Below, in pieces: positions 11,388-24,028 of a stretch of DNA of 64,000 nucleotides. Position 1 is the first letter of the stretch; each line of letters begins with the position of its first letter. This DNA is from Epiperipatus broadwayi (lineage: Eukaryota; Onychophora; Udeonychophora; Euonychophora; Peripatidae). The translations under genes and the position numbers were made by a program. The stretch spans positions 62,001 through 126,000 of the forward strand of contig JAQFVV010012983.1 in the NCBI GenBank assembly GCA_028023455.1. The letters are read 5' to 3'. The notes under the pieces are model-generated. The model worked only from the letters and a program-made list of their open reading frames with translations, did not search any database and was not told the DNA's origin.

Positions 11388-12528
11388 TGCTTTAACACGC
11401 AGAAGAAGAAGCTGTCCATAGTAACAAAAACAATTAAATTAGATTTTAATCTAGGCCTAGTACTTTTGAGGTTTTTCTCTCATATTCATGGCTAAAATAA
11501 ATATACCAACATATAAATAAATGAGCTTATAGATGGTTGGTATGAATAAATATAACTATTATTTATTTATTTATATGTTAAAAATTGTAATTAATTCCAT
11601 TATTTTGTAGTTGTTGTTGAACTGCACTATGTTAAAAGAAGATTGGATGTAAAATGATCTGTAAATGCTTCTGTGAATGAATTTCTGTATATGAAGATTC
11701 AAGAGAAATAATCTGAATCAAATTATATTAATCTTAATTTCTTTAATTAGGCTCTTGATTATCAAAAGTGATTTTCTTTAAAGGTTGTTGACCTGTTTTC
11801 TTCCACAGATAAGTTTAACAAAATTCACATTGGTAGCACCATTTTTATAGATGAGACTATGATACTAATTGATCAATACCACATACTAGTAATAATAAAT
11901 AAAATATAACTAATGAGACAAAAAACGTATACAGCCATGGTATCATCTATAGCATAAACAGATCTTCTCAAGTGAAAATCAACAAAACATAACACAAATA
12001 TCAATTACCTTTAACATCCAAAGAAGTTTTTTTATTAGATTGATGGTCCAAAATCTTTATTTTTTCATAAAGATAACCTGCACTAAGTTTAATAATGTAC
12101 AAAGCTGAGTTATAATACTAATTTTTAATTTTACATTTATGACGTTTACCTCTTTCCTTAGGTTTCAATTTACTCTGACTTGTGTAGACTCTATGAAAAA
12201 TAAAAAATTGTATAAACTATACCAGTAGTATATTTACTATTAATAATTTTTTAAATAATTTTAAAAACCATTCAAATCAAGATTTTTCTTCCAAATAATC
12301 AGATGATATTAAAAGAGTACAAACCCCATATACCAGCTGATATTTGTACAGCTATTTAGAATCTGCTCTCATTTACATGATCAGTGTGGTTTAGGTAATT
12401 GATACTTATAAATATATACTGTAAAGATTTATTATTACTCAAATATAGCTAATATTTGATACAGACTAGCAATTATTGTATTAGTCCCTTGCTCTATAAT
12501 TACATGCTTCTTCACTATATAATAAATA
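7017..12528. other. Long AT-rich non-coding stretch
   Basis: About 5.5 kb with very high A+T, short random ORFs and homopolymer runs. The only distinct item is a pure (TA)n array at 11329-11385. No protein motif, tRNA-like box pair or copy of the repeat families found elsewhere was recognised. Confidence 0.6.
11329..11385. repeat. (TA)n microsatellite
   Basis: About 57 bp of pure TA. Confidence 0.95.
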
Positions 12529-13645
12529 TTGTAGTAACAATAAAAAAATAAATATAACAATAAATTATTATACACAGTCTTACAATTCCCAGAAGTATTT
12601 TCAATTGAATTATTTAACTCTCTTCAACTGATGTTTAAATTCAAAAACATAAAGGAAGCAAATGCCATTACCAATTCAAATTCAAAGGTGTCCAAATTTT
12701 AATTCTATTAATTATATTCATTTTATTTCTGTTTATAAAAATTTCCTCCTTAATTTTTCTTTTATTAAAGTCTCTCTCATCATGAAGAATCTTAAAAATT
12801 TCAAGATCAAACTTAAATTTATATTTGCATGTCCTTTCATGATCAAAGAAAACTGAAGCAATCATTAAATCACTATTATTTTTACATTTCATATGCTTTT
12901 ATAACAGGTCATGCTCCTTTAATATTTTCTTAATACTTCATCTTGATTTATCTATATATGGCAACATACATCCATAAATAATTTGATAAACAACATTTCT
13001 TTTTTGCTCAACAGATATGACACTTTTAGAATTAACATTAATAAGTTAGTGAATAATTCTAAAAGTATCATAATTGTCAATCCAAAAAATAATGTTTATC
13101 AAAATTTTTTGTGACTGTATGTTATCATATATAGATAAGTCAAGATGAAGTATTGAGAAAAGATTAAATAAACATGAATTGTTATATTAGCATGTAAAAA
13201 ATAAAAATAATGATGATTTAATGATGGCTTTAGTTTTCTTGGGTTATGAAAGAACATGAATATATATATATATATAAGCTTGATCTTGAAAATGTTAAGA
13301 TTATTTATGAAAGAACATGAATATATATATATATATAAGCTTGATCTTGAAAATGTTAAGATTATTCATAAAGAAAGAAACCATAATAAAAGAAAAATTA
13401 AAGAGGCAATTTTCATAAACATAAAATGAATATAATTAATAGATATAGCTGCTAACATTAAAATTTGGAAATTCTTGAAGTTGAGTTGATAATAGCATTT
13501 CTTTCATGATGTTTTTTGCATTTAAACAGCAGTTGAAGAAGGTTAAGTAATTAACTGAAAGTACTTCTGCAAATTGTAAGACTGTGTATAATAGATTATC
13601 ACTATTGTATTTATTATTTTTATTGTTATATATATATATTGTAAT
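12529..13645. mobile_element. Foldback element, arms about 0.5 kb
   Basis: The left arm (about 12529-13035) and the right arm (about 13055-13645) are inverted copies. Matching blocks include TTATACACAGTCTTACAATT (12568 and, reversed, 13571), TTAATTTTTCTTTTATTA (12751, reversed 13384) and the centre GACACTTTTAGAATTA / TAATTCTAAAAGTATC. The right arm is longer because a roughly 60-bp segment with an internal TA run (13248-13366) is duplicated. There is no transposase. Such structures are typical of foldback elements or large MITEs. The 64- and 74-residue ORFs at 12662-12892 lie inside an arm and are not genes. Confidence 0.75.
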
Positions 13646-14439
13646 GGTAGAAATCTGAATTAATTTTTTTGTGTGTTCTGAGTTAAATTTAAAATCTGAA
13701 CTTTATGTATGTATTTTTTTTGTTCTCTTTCATTTCTAAAAGAAAAGAAGTTTTTCATATGTAAATATATTACTATGATATTAATATTTTGAAAATATAT
13801 TTTACAACAATACATTATTATAATTATATTACTCTTTTGATACTTTTGATTTACTGCACTCATTACTGTTTATATGTTCAGATTATGAAATATAATTAAT
13901 GTTGTAAGGACCTGTTTTTGTTTTCACAACATATATAATTCTGGAATAAATATATGTGTATTATTATTATTAATTTTTTTGATATTGAAGTTAAATATTT
14001 ATTATTATTATTATTATTACTGTTGTTAAAATTGAACTTTAAAACTAAGAATGCTATTGGATTTAACAGTAGAAGAAAATTTTTGGAATTGCCATAGAAA
14101 TGTGACGTCAATAAAAATAAAAAACAACAACAATAACAATTTTTTAAGATAAAAGTAGTTATCGATGGAATAGGAATTTGTTTCTGTTTCTCCTTATGTT
14201 TCCTATTTATTCTTGTACTATTTTAAATCAGTTTTATTCTGCTGTTTTTTTACTAATATGATTTGATCATCTAAAGGGAAGGATCAAATATTTTTATTAA
14301 GGTAACTTATTTATTTAAGAAGCTGATGCTAATATAAAGAAAACTATGAATAAAATATATCTATATTTATCTAAAGACTTCAGAGAACTGAAAGTTCAGA
14401 GAACATACAAGAAGCAAGCTGTCCATTAAAGTATGAATA
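13646..14439. other. AT-rich non-coding stretch
   Basis: Random-looking AT-rich sequence with short ATT and ACA runs near 13965 and 14125. The 67- and 71-residue minus-strand ORFs are low in complexity and show no family motif. Confidence 0.55.
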
Positions 14440-14640
14440 TTGGATATCTTAATGTATATCTGAGCATTTATAGCATATATGTGTAGAGATAATAATCTGG
14501 ATCAACTGATGATTGCTGGTTTAGCATGAAATACGTATATTGGTGATTATTTATCTTTTCGACATATATGGGTTTAAGTGTATCAGTGTTATGAGATAGA
14601 GTGGAGAGTGGTGGTTCATGTGAAAGTCTGTGCTGCTATC
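14440..14640 (+). repeat. Solitary family A copy
   Basis: Starts with a TATCTTAATGTATATCTGAGC block equivalent to the segment before the hammerhead in the 6.3-6.8 kb units. It continues through the hammerhead and the CATATATGG ... GTGTATCAG ... AGAGTGGAGAG segment, then loses similarity before the B-box-like end. It is a single, 3'-truncated copy. Confidence 0.7.
14492..14550 (+). ncRNA. Hammerhead ribozyme candidate A3
   Basis: Distal stem I AUAAUC (14492-14497) pairs perfectly with GAUUAU (14545-14550); proximal stem I CAA pairs with UUG, then U·G and A-U. Core CUGAUGA is 14506-14512, stem II UGCUG/UAGCA, core GAAA 14528-14531, stem III AU-ACGU-AU, and triplet AUA with cleavage predicted after 14539. 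Position 10.1/11.1 is U·U, so activity may be reduced. Confidence 0.62.
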
Positions 14641-17600
14641 AACATCTACAAAATCAAGGAAAGATTTTTAGATCAATCAAAACATCGTGGGATTTGTGTT
14701 GATCGGACAATATTAAAGACATTTCAGATTGTATGGAAATATATTTTTTTCTTTTGTAAAAGTATGTGATTTCTTTTATTTAATATGTTTATGTTTAAAA
14801 AGAAGTGATTGTAATAATAATTTCAGTATACTATTTGTATATATAAATGTGTGTGATGTGCGTTTTAAGATGAGAGAAAGGTAAAATATCTATAGATCTT
14901 TATTTCTATATTTAAATTGATTTAATTCAGTTTGATATATTTATAGTGATTTATTACAGAATTGTCGTAATCTATAAAAAATACTTTCTCCCATTTTTGA
15001 AACGTTTATGTTGATCTACGTGTAACAGCATTTTCTTCCTGATTCATAAAACACTTATAAAACAGGATATTAAATATTTTGGCAAAGTTAAATTCAAGAG
15101 AATATGGGTTATCAAATGATTTTTTGTTTGTTGTTAAAATGTAGAGTAATAAATTATATTTTTTTATTGTAATTAAACTTATGTTAGATTTAAAATATTC
15201 GAAATCGTTATTAATTTATAGTGATTTTCGCACATCGATATATATAATTGCGAACATATTTCAGTCGTAAATTATTTTATTTGAATCAATTGAAATTCAG
15301 TTGTGAATAAAACAAGTATAAGATTAGGTATTATTACCTATTATTTTCATTATACCAATTATATATAACCTTATTATATTATCATATACTATGTATTTAT
15401 ATTAGATAAATATATAAATAAAGGAAAATTCGAGATTTATTATGATTACTTTGATTATTATATAATAGGCATATTAGAAATGGGAATTGAAATTTTAGAT
15501 TAATTAAAATATTTAAAATCCATTTGTTATAAAATATAATGTTATGATTATTGCCAAATATTATATAGTATCTAGTATATTTCCTTAGGGGTCATGCATT
15601 ATTGTTTGTTGAATGTTGTCATAATGTTTTATTATTTATTTAATGGCAGATTAAAAGTTTACAATTATTTAAGTTATAATATATGTTGAATGATAATCGA
15701 ATAGTTTAAATTATAGCAATTTGATTGTGTTAATATTTGATATTTATTAGAACATTTGTAATGGTCGATTAATAAAACCTATTATATTTCTTAGAATGGA
15801 GTTTTGCATTATTTGCTTAGTTGTTAAATAGATATATAAATCTCTTATAAATAAGATTACTTTCATTAAGATTATTTATTTATTTTGCAAAGGAATACTT
15901 TAAAGAAAGGCTGAGCTATATTAGTATTTTATTTTGTTATCAGGATAATAGACTTATTATGGGTACATTGGAGATCTTGATTTGGGTTGGGAAGTGTCTC
16001 TACTCTTAATTCAAATTAAATGTCATAGGAAGACAATATTAAAGGGTTATATGCTTATGATTTAAAAAGGGTAGTATTTAAACATTAAAAAAAAGTTGGT
16101 GCATATTTTAGTCCTTTTTTCTGAGCTCTAGGAAAGCATATTTATTTATTGTTGATGACTGACATAACAAGGGATTATATTTTGTATGCAGCATTAGAAT
16201 GACTGATTTATAACCTTGGGTAGAAGTCCACTCCCAGTGGTCAGTTACAATATATATATATATATAATTTACTATGCACTAAAAAGACAACTAATTGTTT
16301 TTTCCATTGATGATTGGGTTTTTAAATTTAATTTAAAATAAAAGTGTGGAATGTCCAGATATTAATTAATTCCATAACTATAATTGGGTTGAAGAAATAA
16401 ATTATTTTTTGGCCTTTTGTGTACTGTAAATAAAAGCATTTATTATAAAATATTTTTGTTTATATTTTATTCTTAATTTTCTAATAATCAGATATTTTTT
16501 GTAATATTTCTATTAAAAATGAAGAACAAAACTGATGTTGCAATCTAGGTAACATTTTAATAAAATTTACAACACATTCATAATCTATTACAATATTATT
16601 ACATAAACTATTTTACAATCCTGAAATATTTCAATGTCATATTACATTGCCATTGATTTCTAACAAGTGTAAAAAGTTTGAAGGAAATGCATAAGTATAT
16701 TAAACGTATATTACCAAATGTGTCATAAACAAACAAAAAGTTTCTAAGTTAAATGAAAGTATTTAATATTTGAAATACATGCACTTTTCATATATCTTAT
16801 ATTTATAAAAGTGTTTAATAAATTGCTTTTATATGCAGTATATCATAAAATTATGTCATTACTAATGAATTGCTTAAAATGAATATAATATATATGTATA
16901 GATAAATATAATTTTTGATTTATATTTAATATTTTTGATGATAATGTTTATTTTGTGTTAAAATTTAAACTATATGTGTTTGTTTAAATATTGAATACAC
17001 AATGATAAAGTAGTATATATTATAGATTATAAAAGATGTTAGTGATTAAAAAAACAAAAAAGAAGAAAGTAATATTTTATGTTCTTGAAAATTTTTTGAT
17101 CATGTACATATAAAATATATTTTATGTGGTTCACTGTTCAAAAAAAAATGTTGGCTATATCTGGTATATACCATTCTTGCCAAAAAGTCAAAAATAACAA
17201 TAGTTAATATAAAATTGAAGTTCTTAAAAAGGAATATAATTGTTAACCTATCGAAAAACTTGTATGATGATATGCCAAATTATTTTGAATTCAAAATCTT
17301 AAGTTGTCTGAACTTTGGGCTGTTAGGCATGAAAGTATAAAAAAATTAAAAATTAGTATCTGAATGCAAAATTCAAAAATCCATGTTTCTCAATAATAAA
17401 TGTTTTAGTCAGCAATAAATCTGAAGATTTGGCTTTTGTACTACTATTTAATGTTTATTGATTATTCATTCATACAACAAATGGTTCTGGAGTAAAGTAA
17501 ATAAAATAAAGATGGAGTAAATGTTTAATATCAAAACAGAAGTTTAAAGGAAATAAATGAGTATATTTTTTAGTTTATTTTAAATAAATAATCAATTTTT

Positions 17601-18470
17601 TATTGTTTTTGGTATATACTTGAGCACTAAACTGCCATCTGACTTTGTGACTAGAGGTTTCAGTCTTTAAATATGTCATACTATGATTGTCTTTTGTTGT
17701 TGTTGTTGTGGTTTGTTTGTTTATTAAAGTTACAATTGAGAAATGTCTTATTAAATGTTTTATTTTGTTTGTTTGTTTGCTTTATATAAATAAATATTAA
17801 AAAATGACTAAAAAAGCATTGATAGTCTGAGTTGTGAGTGTAAAAGATAATTGAAAAATTAATTAAAAATTTAGACGTTTTAGTTTGAACGGTTGAAGAG
17901 TTATAATAAAAAGATTGGATAAAATTATATCATAGAAAAGAAATTGAATTAGACGTTTTTTCAAAGACGGAAAAATTAGTAAAACATATGTTGGAATGAT
18001 TTGAGAAAAACAATACATAGAAAAATAAATATTGATGAAGATAATAGTTATGCGTACTTTAAATCTACAGCAATAGATAGAAAGTTTTACAGACAGTTGG
18101 CCATTTTGTGGGCAATTCTTGCCTAATGATGATAATATTATCGTAATGAATTGAAAAGTGCTAACTTTATTCAAAAGCTTTTTTTAAACAAATTCAATAA
18201 GAAAATTAATATAACTTTTTTGCTGTGATATATTTATTGGTTATTTGAAAAATAATTCCATGATGTTTGATTATACAAGAAGAAATTATTGACTTTTATA
18301 AACCGATATACAGGAAGTTTTTATACATATTTTTTTATTCTTTGATTGCTGATAAAAATAGATTTTAAAAATAAAAAATCAAATTTTTTGCTTTTTAAAA
18401 AAAAAGTCTACTCTTAAACTTTAGAAATAAAATCTTCAGAGAATTAAAAACTGATATCTAAATGTAAATA
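14641..18470. other. AT-rich non-coding stretch
   Basis: About 3.8 kb of AT-rich DNA. The 103-residue minus-strand ORF at 17863-18174 has no recognisable motif and the composition of translated AT-rich noise. A short TA run lies at 16250-16266. Nothing else is supported. Confidence 0.6.
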
Positions 18471-18473
18471 TCG

Positions 18474-18896
18474 CTTTCTTTCTCTCTCTCCCTCTTTTCA
18501 TTCTTTCATCCCCTAATTTCTCCTTTTTTATTCCTCTTACTTTTTTTCTCACTCTTTTTCTCCTTTCTCCCTTTTTCCCTATTTCTGTTTTTTTTCTTTT
18601 TACCTATCCTTCTCTCTCCTCGCTTTACTTTACTTTTTCTTTTCTTTTCCTCTCCTTTTTCTTCTTCACTTTCTTTCATCTTTATTTCTTTTTTCTCTAT
18701 TTATCTTTCCTTTTACTTCTTTTTTTATTTTTTTTATTTCTATTCTTTCCATTTCTTTTTTTCTTTCCACTTTCTCTTTTCTTTTGCCTCATTCCATATT
18801 TCTATTTTTTATTTTTTCATTTTTCTCTGCACTTCTTTCTCTCATTCCCTCTTTCTATCTTTCTCTTTTCTATTTGTTCTCTCTTTCTTTTTCTAT
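18474..18896 (+). repeat. Polypyrimidine tract, about 420 bp
   Basis: Almost pure C/T on the plus strand (TTTC, TCTC, CCTT mixtures) with very few purines. Such strand-asymmetric tracts can form triplex DNA. The 74-residue ORF that starts within it at 18784 is a by-product of the composition. Confidence 0.9.
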
Positions 18897-19002
18897 TCAT
18901 ATATATAATAATATAATTCGATGTCTATATTTACATATATCTAATTACTGTATTTATAAATATTTAATTATAAGATTAAACACATACACACACACAATAC
19001 TC

Positions 19003-19006
<4 letters not shown>

Positions 19007-19036
<30 letters not shown>
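19007..19036. repeat. (TA)n microsatellite
   Basis: About 30 bp of TA after a short CACA run. Confidence 0.9.
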
Positions 19037-19037
<1 letters not shown>

Positions 19038-20025
19038 CATTGGATAGTATTTAATGTATATATTATATATAACTTAAATATATGAATCACATGATATTGT
19101 ACTTAGCAAATCCATCTGACATGCCTATAATCTCAGAAAGCAAATAAAATTTGAAAATTTGTTTTCACATTTCAACCAGCTTAAAATTTATTGAAGTAGA
19201 TGAGTCAACTAGGTTAGTTAGTTGAGTGATTAAATAATTCCTTTTGTTCTTGATTAGAGAATAAAACTATAAAAAAAAAAAAATTCTATAATCTCTAAAC
19301 ATTAATATTTTGAGTTTTGTCTTTTAACTTATTTTTTCTCTATAGAAAAAATGTTAGATTTTAAACGTTTAAAGTCTGTTTATTTATTTACTTTTAAGAC
19401 ATGGATTCTGAAGAAAATGATCATGCAGAGAGGAAAGAACAGACTATAAAATATGGAAAGAATTCCTAAATCAAAATATGTAAGTAAAAAACAAGTAGGT
19501 ATTATTGATCAAAGTGAGATGGCTAGCACAATAATATTAAGCTCATCTAAAGAAATACTAGAAGAAATGCTAGTAGATGAATGCTGAGATTCAAAATTGA
19601 TTCCGAGAAATTGGGAAAAAAAGATAAAAATATAATATGTGACAACCAAAAAGAAAAAGGGTTTTCATATGATGTGGAAAAAAAAGCTATGTTGAAAATA
19701 TACTTTAAATAAATATACAATTGAATGGTTTTATTGTTCAAGAGCTTATTAAAAATCCAAGCATTAGAAATGCCAGAATTGGAATTCATTCAAGGACTTC
19801 ATGCTCCTCAACCTGACAATCTTCCACTGCTTTAATTACACTAGTTAAAAATATAAACCAATGGTTTTATAGTAGCAAAGTTTATAAAAAGTTTGAGCAC
19901 CAGAAATGGTATCAATTCAAAGCCCATATACTCCGGATTCTAACATTTTATCATTGTCCTAAACTACACAGGTTAGTATGTTTTATATCAAGGCTTACAA
20001 TTTTGTTTTAGTTATTAGATAGATT
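19037..20025. other. AT-rich non-coding stretch
   Basis: No gene is recognised. Two partly similar segments near 19735-19800 and 19880-19935 share GAATTCATTCAA / GGTATCAATTCAA-like and CCAGAAATG words, suggesting a decayed duplication. The 80-residue minus ORF is uninformative. Confidence 0.45.
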
Positions 20026-20400
20026 TGAACTCAGGATTTTTCAATCTATTCATCGTCGACTCCACCTCAAATAACTGATACACATGATCACATACATGTG
20101 GAAAAGGTACATGTTCCCCAATGTATATATTTCATAAAGAAACAGCACTCATTAGTTGAGCCAAATCAAAATCTCCCACATATATACACAATCAGTGCTT
20201 GGTTTATATTAAGATCTGGCCCAGTTGATGACTGCTGGTTCTGCATGAAATACATATGTTGGGGATCAAGTATCTTTTTCACACATATATCATCATGTGT
20301 ATTGGTTTCTTGAGATGAAGTGGAAGATAAATAGACTGAAAAATCCTGAGTTTAAATCCCTCTGTTACATATATAGGAATTATTTAGTATAAATAAATTT
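20026..20400. repeat. Inverted pair of family A units
   Basis: A minus-strand unit (about 20030-20204) starts with the inverted B-box-like TTTGAACTCAGGATTTTTC and passes through a decayed hammerhead (CUAAUGA core, GAAA kept). It is followed at once by a plus-strand unit (about 20207-20370) that begins at the hammerhead (GUUGAUGA core, GAAA kept) and ends GAGTTTAAATCCCTCTG. Both cores carry substitutions at invariant positions, so neither should cleave. The 71-residue ORF here is incidental. Confidence 0.7.
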
Positions 20401-20479
20401 TGTTTTCGTTTTCTTTGCTATTTTTAAATTATTAAGACGTAATATACTGAATAAGGTTGTTATATATACATATAAACAT

Positions 20480-20925
20480 CACATGATCACTATTTCTTAT
20501 GCTGCCTCTTAACTGTTATTAAAACCAAACCAATCCTGCCTAGTAGGATAGCGGTGGCTATGGTTATTAAAGAACCAAAGACACCAAAATGTATAGATAC
20601 TGAAGTGAGTTCAGACCTATATGTCTATATAAGCTGATAAGCTTGGATTGAAAATATTATAGTATTTCAATTTAAGTCTCATAGTTTTGTAGTTAAGTAG
20701 AGATAAAAGGTGGATGATGGAGGGTTGCATTAGATCCTAAGATCTAGATACAGTGCTCTCAGATCCAAGGCTCCTCACTGATGAAGGCCACAAGCCAGAA
20801 ACTAGTCTGAGGATATTGGATGAATAGTCAATAGATGAGGATTTTATGCACAAGTCTTCTGGCATCCATTGATTACTCTGGTTTGCATTGAGTGGCGATA
20901 CGTATAGAGTTTTTCCAGTTTTAAT
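20480..20925 (+). repeat. Family B full-length unit (solo)
   Basis: Covers the same modules as the 2.8-3.4 kb dimer in the same order: CACATGATCACT, CCTGCCTAGTAGGATAG, GTTATTAAAGAACCAAAGAC, AGCTTGGATTGAAAA, GGTGGATGATGGAGGG, the hammerhead, then GGCATCCATTGATTACTCTG. It ends in a diverged GTATAGAGTTTTTCCAG. There is no ORF. This is the most complete single unit in the window. Confidence 0.78.
20763..20821 (+). ncRNA. Hammerhead ribozyme candidate B3, best family B copy
   Basis: Distal stem I AUCCAA (20763-20768) pairs with UUGGAU (20816-20821). Proximal stem I UCCUCA pairs with UGAGGA with six Watson-Crick pairs; the other copies have a G·U here. Then core CUGAUGA, stem II GGC-CACAA-GCC flanked by A·A, core GAAA, stem III AC-UA-GU and triplet GUC with cleavage predicted after C20807. 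The A·A at 10.1/11.1, normally G-C, is the main weakness. Confidence 0.72.
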
Positions 20926-20929
20926 ATAT

Positions 20930-23900
20930 ATATACTATAATGATCAGGAGAAAGACTTACCATGATCTGCACTACAGGGCGCCATCTAGGCATTTGAACC
21001 TAGAAAAATTTATAAAGTAGGCAGATACGTAAGTCAAAAAAAAATTTTTTTTTTTTTTTTTAAATTTTGATTTCGGTCATTAGCCCAAGTCACTAGCTCA
21101 GGGAGTAGCAGAGATTTAATAATATAATATCTTATCTAATTATATTTCAATATTAAAAAATTAAATAAAATAAGCCACTGCCAGTAATTAACATACAAAA
21201 TTTATTTATGCACATATATATATAAGATTTAACATTTTTATTTTAATATGTTTACTTTAACATTTAATTTTATTTTTAACTTTTATTTTAGATTTTTAAT
21301 TTATATTTTAAATTTTATACTATTATTAGTTCACACAAATGGATTTTAAAAAAGAGTTTGTTTTAAAACATGTTGAGTATAGATCGGTTACATAGATTTC
21401 ACGGTTAAAGACATTTCAAAATAAACATAAACGATCAAAATATAAAGTCATTGATACCGTCAATTGCAGAGGGAATTTATAAGTAACCCATTAGCATTCA
21501 CATATAAGATGCTTGCATTGACATCCATAACTTAAAAGACATCCGAATAAATACATTTTAGATACTCACCATAAGGTATCAATATTTACCGAATGTCTAT
21601 ATATATTTTGACTGAATACGAAAACCAAAAACATAATCAACCGGTAACGAACCCATGCAAGCGTCTATACCCAACTTAAATTTAATGCATCTTTATTTAT
21701 GGGTGTCGAGTATGAATGGACTACATAGATTTGCATTTGAAGATAAAACATTCTATCCCCATTTAACCTTAGGCTAAAAATTCGCAGTCAACCTGGCGTC
21801 AATTCATCTGATATATCGATGTATTCAATGTAATATGAATACGGCAACACAAAATAGGTTAAGATAAGACATTGGCTCTGTCATATAGAAATATTACATC
21901 TATCTAACGAGAAGAACAATAAAAAAACTCCATAGAAAGGAACTGCGGTATCCGACTTATAATTCCTTCCATAGGCAAACGGAAGTGTGCGGCATATGAA
22001 GCAATTCTGCCCGTAGCGAATCTCAAATTACATCTACTAACTACATCAATATATCCAATTCATCTACCCAATTCAACCACAAAACAAATAACCTAAGATT
22101 ACCCTCCCCTAATATAACTTTATAAATCTATATAGCCATTCACGCCCGACTAAAGTTTAACATTTATGTAATTTAGTCTAACAAAAAACAAAAATCATAA
22201 TAGAAACTTAAAAGAACAAAAAAAATAAATGGAAATGATTTTAAATAAAAAAAAATATATATATCAAATGACATTATTAATATTAATTTACGTTGGTCAG
22301 ATATGATTCTATTTGTATTATTTAAATACGAAAAGTTTTTAATTTAATGTTCATTAATTATAAAGTTCTTACAGTTTTAAACAGTTCATCTTTATCTGTT
22401 GCTTGCCATTTGAATGTGAATTCCTATGCCATCCAAAAAAAAAATTGGTATTCTGTTGGCCATTTTATTTATTCATCCGGAGGTTTTTTACTCCAGCTGG
22501 TCCTCAATGTAGAAAATGATAGTTCATTTCTCTTTCTTCCTAGCAGAACTGAAGGGATTGAAGAGTGCATCTTTTCAATCCCTTCTCCTTCAACTCCGCA
22601 CTAACACATATCTGTCCACTCATAATAACCTTTTCTTTTATTTTCAAACCTTTCCTTTTATAATAATTTTGTGGATTAACTCAACATTATGTCATGATGG
22701 TGAAAACCTTTTCATTGAGGTCCGATTTCCCGATGGATTTCTTTCATTTGCTAAAAGTTTCTATTGTTTTCTTATCCGACCGATGCTTATACATTTAAAT
22801 GGCCAAAGGCTAGTTTACTAATTAAAATAATCATTTCCATTTTACAAAAGATTAATTAATTTGTTTTCAAACTTAAACATATATTTTTATCTCTAAATCT
22901 TTTCTGAAAATTTAGTTTTAAACTACTCTTTTTTTAATAAAGTTTTATTTTAATAATTATTTATCTGTGCGATTTTATATATATGCGAGTTTAAGATGAT
23001 TGTTTTAATTTTCAATTTTTAATTCTTAAAAAAAAAATTTTATTGGCGAACTTTTTTTTTATTTTTATGTTTATTAATAAAAAATAATGTAACTTACGTA
23101 TGTGCCCGTTACAATATATATATATATAGTATCAATTATAAATTATAAAAACAAATGGATTTAATTTTTTTTAATTGTATTATGTCAGAAATCAAATTTA
23201 TAGATGAATAATAACTAAAGTTAGCTTAAAATATGTATCTAGCTCCAGTAGCAATTATTTATAATGAATAATGTAATATTATTGGGGAAGTATAAGCAAG
23301 CTACAGTTATTATTTATCTACAGATTTTATTTTTGGTATATTACGGGTATACAACACTTGTATAATAAATCGTAACAAAACAGGACGAATAAGTAAGGAA
23401 TAATGAGAACATTTGGAGTGTTTAATGACCTGGAACAACTGCCCATGCTTTTCAGCAGAAATGCATGGTGAGTTCATTTCACTTGTTCTGATGTCTTCAT
23501 TAATTTATTTAAAAGCAAATAAGATTTAGCGAATATCTTCAATTATATATAATTAATATTACTCATGAGTGAGAAAAAAAAATAAAAAAATAAGCTGATA
23601 ATATATTAATTTAGCTGAGTTTGGTTATAATCATAAAACATTCTCCAGACTAATAATTAGTTATTAATAATTTTAATATAATTATTTAAAAATTGTAAAT
23701 TATTATTAAATTACACTAGATTATAGTTGTACAACTATAGATTAAATCGTAACAAAGTAGATGCATAAATAATGAACTACAATGAAGATACTTCAGAGGA
23801 TTCGACAATCTGGATCAATTATTAATTTTTTTTTGGTAGGGATTCATCTTGAGAGTCATTGACTTTTTCTTATGTCTTCATTCATTTGTTTAAGAGACAG

Positions 23901-24028
23901 TAAACAAATTTTCAGTTATATATATTCAAATTTTATAATATTGAATCCAATTATATATATACAATATATTTACAAGGAAATAAAGTCATACATCACGTGA
24001 CTTAATTTAATAAGATTGTACTACAAAT
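20930..24028. other. Non-coding stretch, partly less AT-rich
   Basis: 21400-22160 is somewhat richer in G+C and low in simple repeats, but no ORF or motif is recognised. ORFs of 85 and 101 residues at 22347-22821 overlap each other and match nothing I know. A GGTTCAAATGCC-like B box on the minus strand at 20990-21001 has no partner A box that I can place. A short TA run lies at 23116-23128. Confidence 0.5.

Noticed and set aside
17863-18174. 103-residue minus-strand ORF
   Set aside because: Composition is Ile/Phe/Leu/Ser-rich translated AT noise with no motif; no repeat or promoter context.
20400-20470. Extending family A to the right of 20400
   Set aside because: Similarity to the other units ends at the B-box-like block; what follows is unique AT-rich sequence.
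22347-22821. Overlapping 85- and 101-residue plus-strand ORFs
   Set aside because: They overlap in different frames, lack any family motif, and the minus-strand readings also make no sense.
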